Below are positions 62,576-64,000 of a stretch of 64,000 nucleotides of DNA, one piece after another; the first letter of the stretch is position 1; each line of letters starts with the position of its first letter. The DNA lies in the NCBI RefSeq assembly GCF_000143535.2, contig NC_037322.1, forward strand, positions 930,001 to 994,000, given 5' to 3'. Below the pieces are notes generated by a model, which was given only the letters and a program-made list of their open reading frames with translations, searched no databases and was not told the origin of the DNA. Source of the stretch: Botrytis cinerea B05.10 (taxonomy: Eukaryota; Ascomycota; Leotiomycetes; Helotiales; Sclerotiniaceae). A program made the translations under genes and the position numbers.

Positions 62576-63312
62576 TGATGTCGACTATCACAGCTTTCAC
62601 AAGAGCTGTCACTCGATCGTACGTGAAGGATGTTGATGGAGAGGGAATTGGAATTGGACGAATCTCCACCACAGGAGATAATGTCGATAGATTCAAGAGA
62701 CAAGTTGCAGTGCAGTCGAGACAAGGTAGGTTTAAGGAAGAATGAATCGGTGGTTTGTCGTCCGCTAAGCTGGACCGTGCACCAGTTTGGATTTCCAATC
62801 GTGTGGTATCCTGTTCTATCCTGTTCGTGTGTCCCTGTCTGTCCAGTCCGGTCCTGTCACGAACTGACCTGATGGAGAACGATGACTAGACTCTAATCAC
62901 AGTTTGTGCGTGGCGCAGTTGGATTCGGGGTTGGTGGTTGCGAATTGAGTTCGACGATGCACTTCCTCGTTCTCATTTAAAGTTTGGGGCACATTTTCAC
63001 TTGGGAGATGGCTTTGTCAGAGAGTCGACGATACACAAAACCAATACGAAGGGCAATGTTTCGGATAATGATGGATGTGAGCAGACCACCGTACCCAGGA
63101 GGGCAGTTGCGTTGCTGATAACAAGACGATAGCAAATGTGCGTGGAATGGGGCAAAGTTCGTATTGCTTGACATTTGGGGATCTCTAGGATTATCCATAT
63201 GATTTATTCTGTGGCATGGGCATAAAGATCATGATTTATTATTCATTATTCGCTCACATTTGTTATTTCTCTTGGTTTGGCCGAGAGAAGAGTATCAACC
63301 GAAACAAAGCGT

Positions 63313-63348
63313 GGCAAGCGTAGCAAGCGTAGCAAGCGTGTGGGGTGA
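63313..63348. repeat. AGCAAGCGT 9-bp tandem repeat
   Basis: Four adjoining 9-base units (first one GGCAAGCGT, then three identical) about 0.75 kb upstream of the kinase start. Confidence 0.9.
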
Positions 63349-63752
63349 CTGGAGTGAGTGAGTTGGCCGTCTCGTCTCGCGGTACAGCTTTCTTTCCTGT
63401 CTGGACATGTCTCGATCATTTCATCCAGGATTTAAGACTTTAAGATTTCCCGGTCCCTTTCTCTTTCCCTTTCTCGTCCGCCTCTTCTCCTTTAGAGTAT
63501 CGCACGCGCCGTAGAAGCGGTCTTTAGGGGGAGGGTTCACTCTGGCCAGTGTGTGTAATGGGTGCAGGATCTGCTCTTGTGGGAATGATCTTGGTCTAGC
63601 ATCGGCAAACAAATGGTTCGGGCTTAGTTGAAGGCTGGGGTTGGGGTGAAGATGTAACCTGAATGCAAGTACGAGTGCTAGCGAGTGTAAGTAAGAAGTA
63701 AGAAGTGAGAAGCAATTAAACAGTAAATAGTAAGTAGTATGTATTAGACATT

Positions 63753-63824
63753 TTCACGGCTTCACGGCTTCACGGCTTCACGTCTTCACGTCTTCACGTC
63801 TTCACGTCTTCACATCTTCACATG
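63753..63824. repeat. TTCACGKC 8-bp tandem repeat with ordered variants
   Basis: Nine contiguous 8-base units: three TTCACGGC, four TTCACGTC, one TTCACATC and one TTCACATG. There are no spacers. Confidence 0.9.
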
Positions 63825-64000
63825 AATCTCATTCTTGACTCTCACTCGCAACACTGTGTTAGCATAACCGACAATGCATAACGTGGTTTATCATCACTAT
63901 ACATCATACCAGCAATCCACCAGATCATCTATCCACCACCGTTCCACGTACCCTCCACGAAGATCATCGCTTATCAAAATTATCATTCATTGTCCTTCTT

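Larger units (their letters stand above)
62576..64000. other. Kinase leader/promoter and right-edge intergenic DNA
   Basis: About 1.4 kb with no credible frame. It holds the NRC-2-type gene's probable long 5' leader and promoter. Two clean tandem repeats lie at 63313-63348 and 63753-63824. Pyrimidine-rich DNA follows to the window end. Confidence 0.5.

Noticed and set aside
62526..62798. Upstream open frame overlapping the kinase start
   Set aside because: It opens on TTG rather than ATG, so there is no evidence of a translated uORF.

Overview
This window is nuclear DNA of a filamentous ascomycete. Genes carry short GT..AG introns (about 45-100 bases), codon use is AT-leaning, and fungal-specific families are present: a PDR/CDR drug pump, a HET-domain protein, a NACHT-ankyrin STAND protein, an NRC-2/Fpk1 kinase and a Git1-type permease. 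Sequence style and gene content suggest a leotiomycete, perhaps Sclerotiniaceae (Botrytis/Sclerotinia-like). That placement is inference; no marker gene proves it. No virus, prophage, CRISPR array or intact transposon was seen.

Layout. 0-8 kb: a proline-rich frame at the left edge, tRNA-Thr(UGU), and an eight-exon PDR ABC transporter (minus). 9-12 kb: an Fpg-type DNA glycosylase (minus) and PEX11 (plus), divergent. 14-20 kb: a five-exon monocarboxylate-porter-like MFS protein and a secreted/transmembrane Kre9-like wall protein (both plus). 21-26 kb: a HET-domain protein (plus) facing a Git1-like MFS permease (minus). 28-31 kb: a Nudix hydrolase (minus) and the SUMO ligase NSE2/MMS21 (plus), divergent. 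32-36 kb: a 1,224-residue disordered protein (minus) with an N-terminal eIF4E-binding motif like that of metazoan 4E-T, and a repeated DLGxIF-like motif towards its C-terminus. 37-46 kb: a gene-poor stretch holding one small two-exon Cys-rich gene. 46-53 kb: PRP43 (minus) and TAF10 (plus), divergent, then mitochondrial uS19m/RSM19 (minus, with a 16-base micro-exon) and MRE11 (plus), divergent. 54-59 kb: a NACHT-ankyrin gene (minus) whose otherwise continuous reading frame is cut by one in-frame TGA. 60-63 kb: an AGC kinase of the NRC-2/Fpk1 type (minus).

There are no operons. Most genes sit in divergent or convergent pairs, and four short divergent intergenic regions (288-743 bases) are probable bidirectional promoters. 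Most of the identified genes are housekeeping: DNA repair (Fpg, NSE2, MRE11), splicing/ribosome assembly (PRP43), transcription (TAF10), mitochondrial translation (uS19m) and peroxisome division (PEX11). The HET and NACHT genes are the self/non-self recognition part. Exon joins were derived by hand from splice signals, frame continuity and total length divisible by three; they are not transcript-supported.
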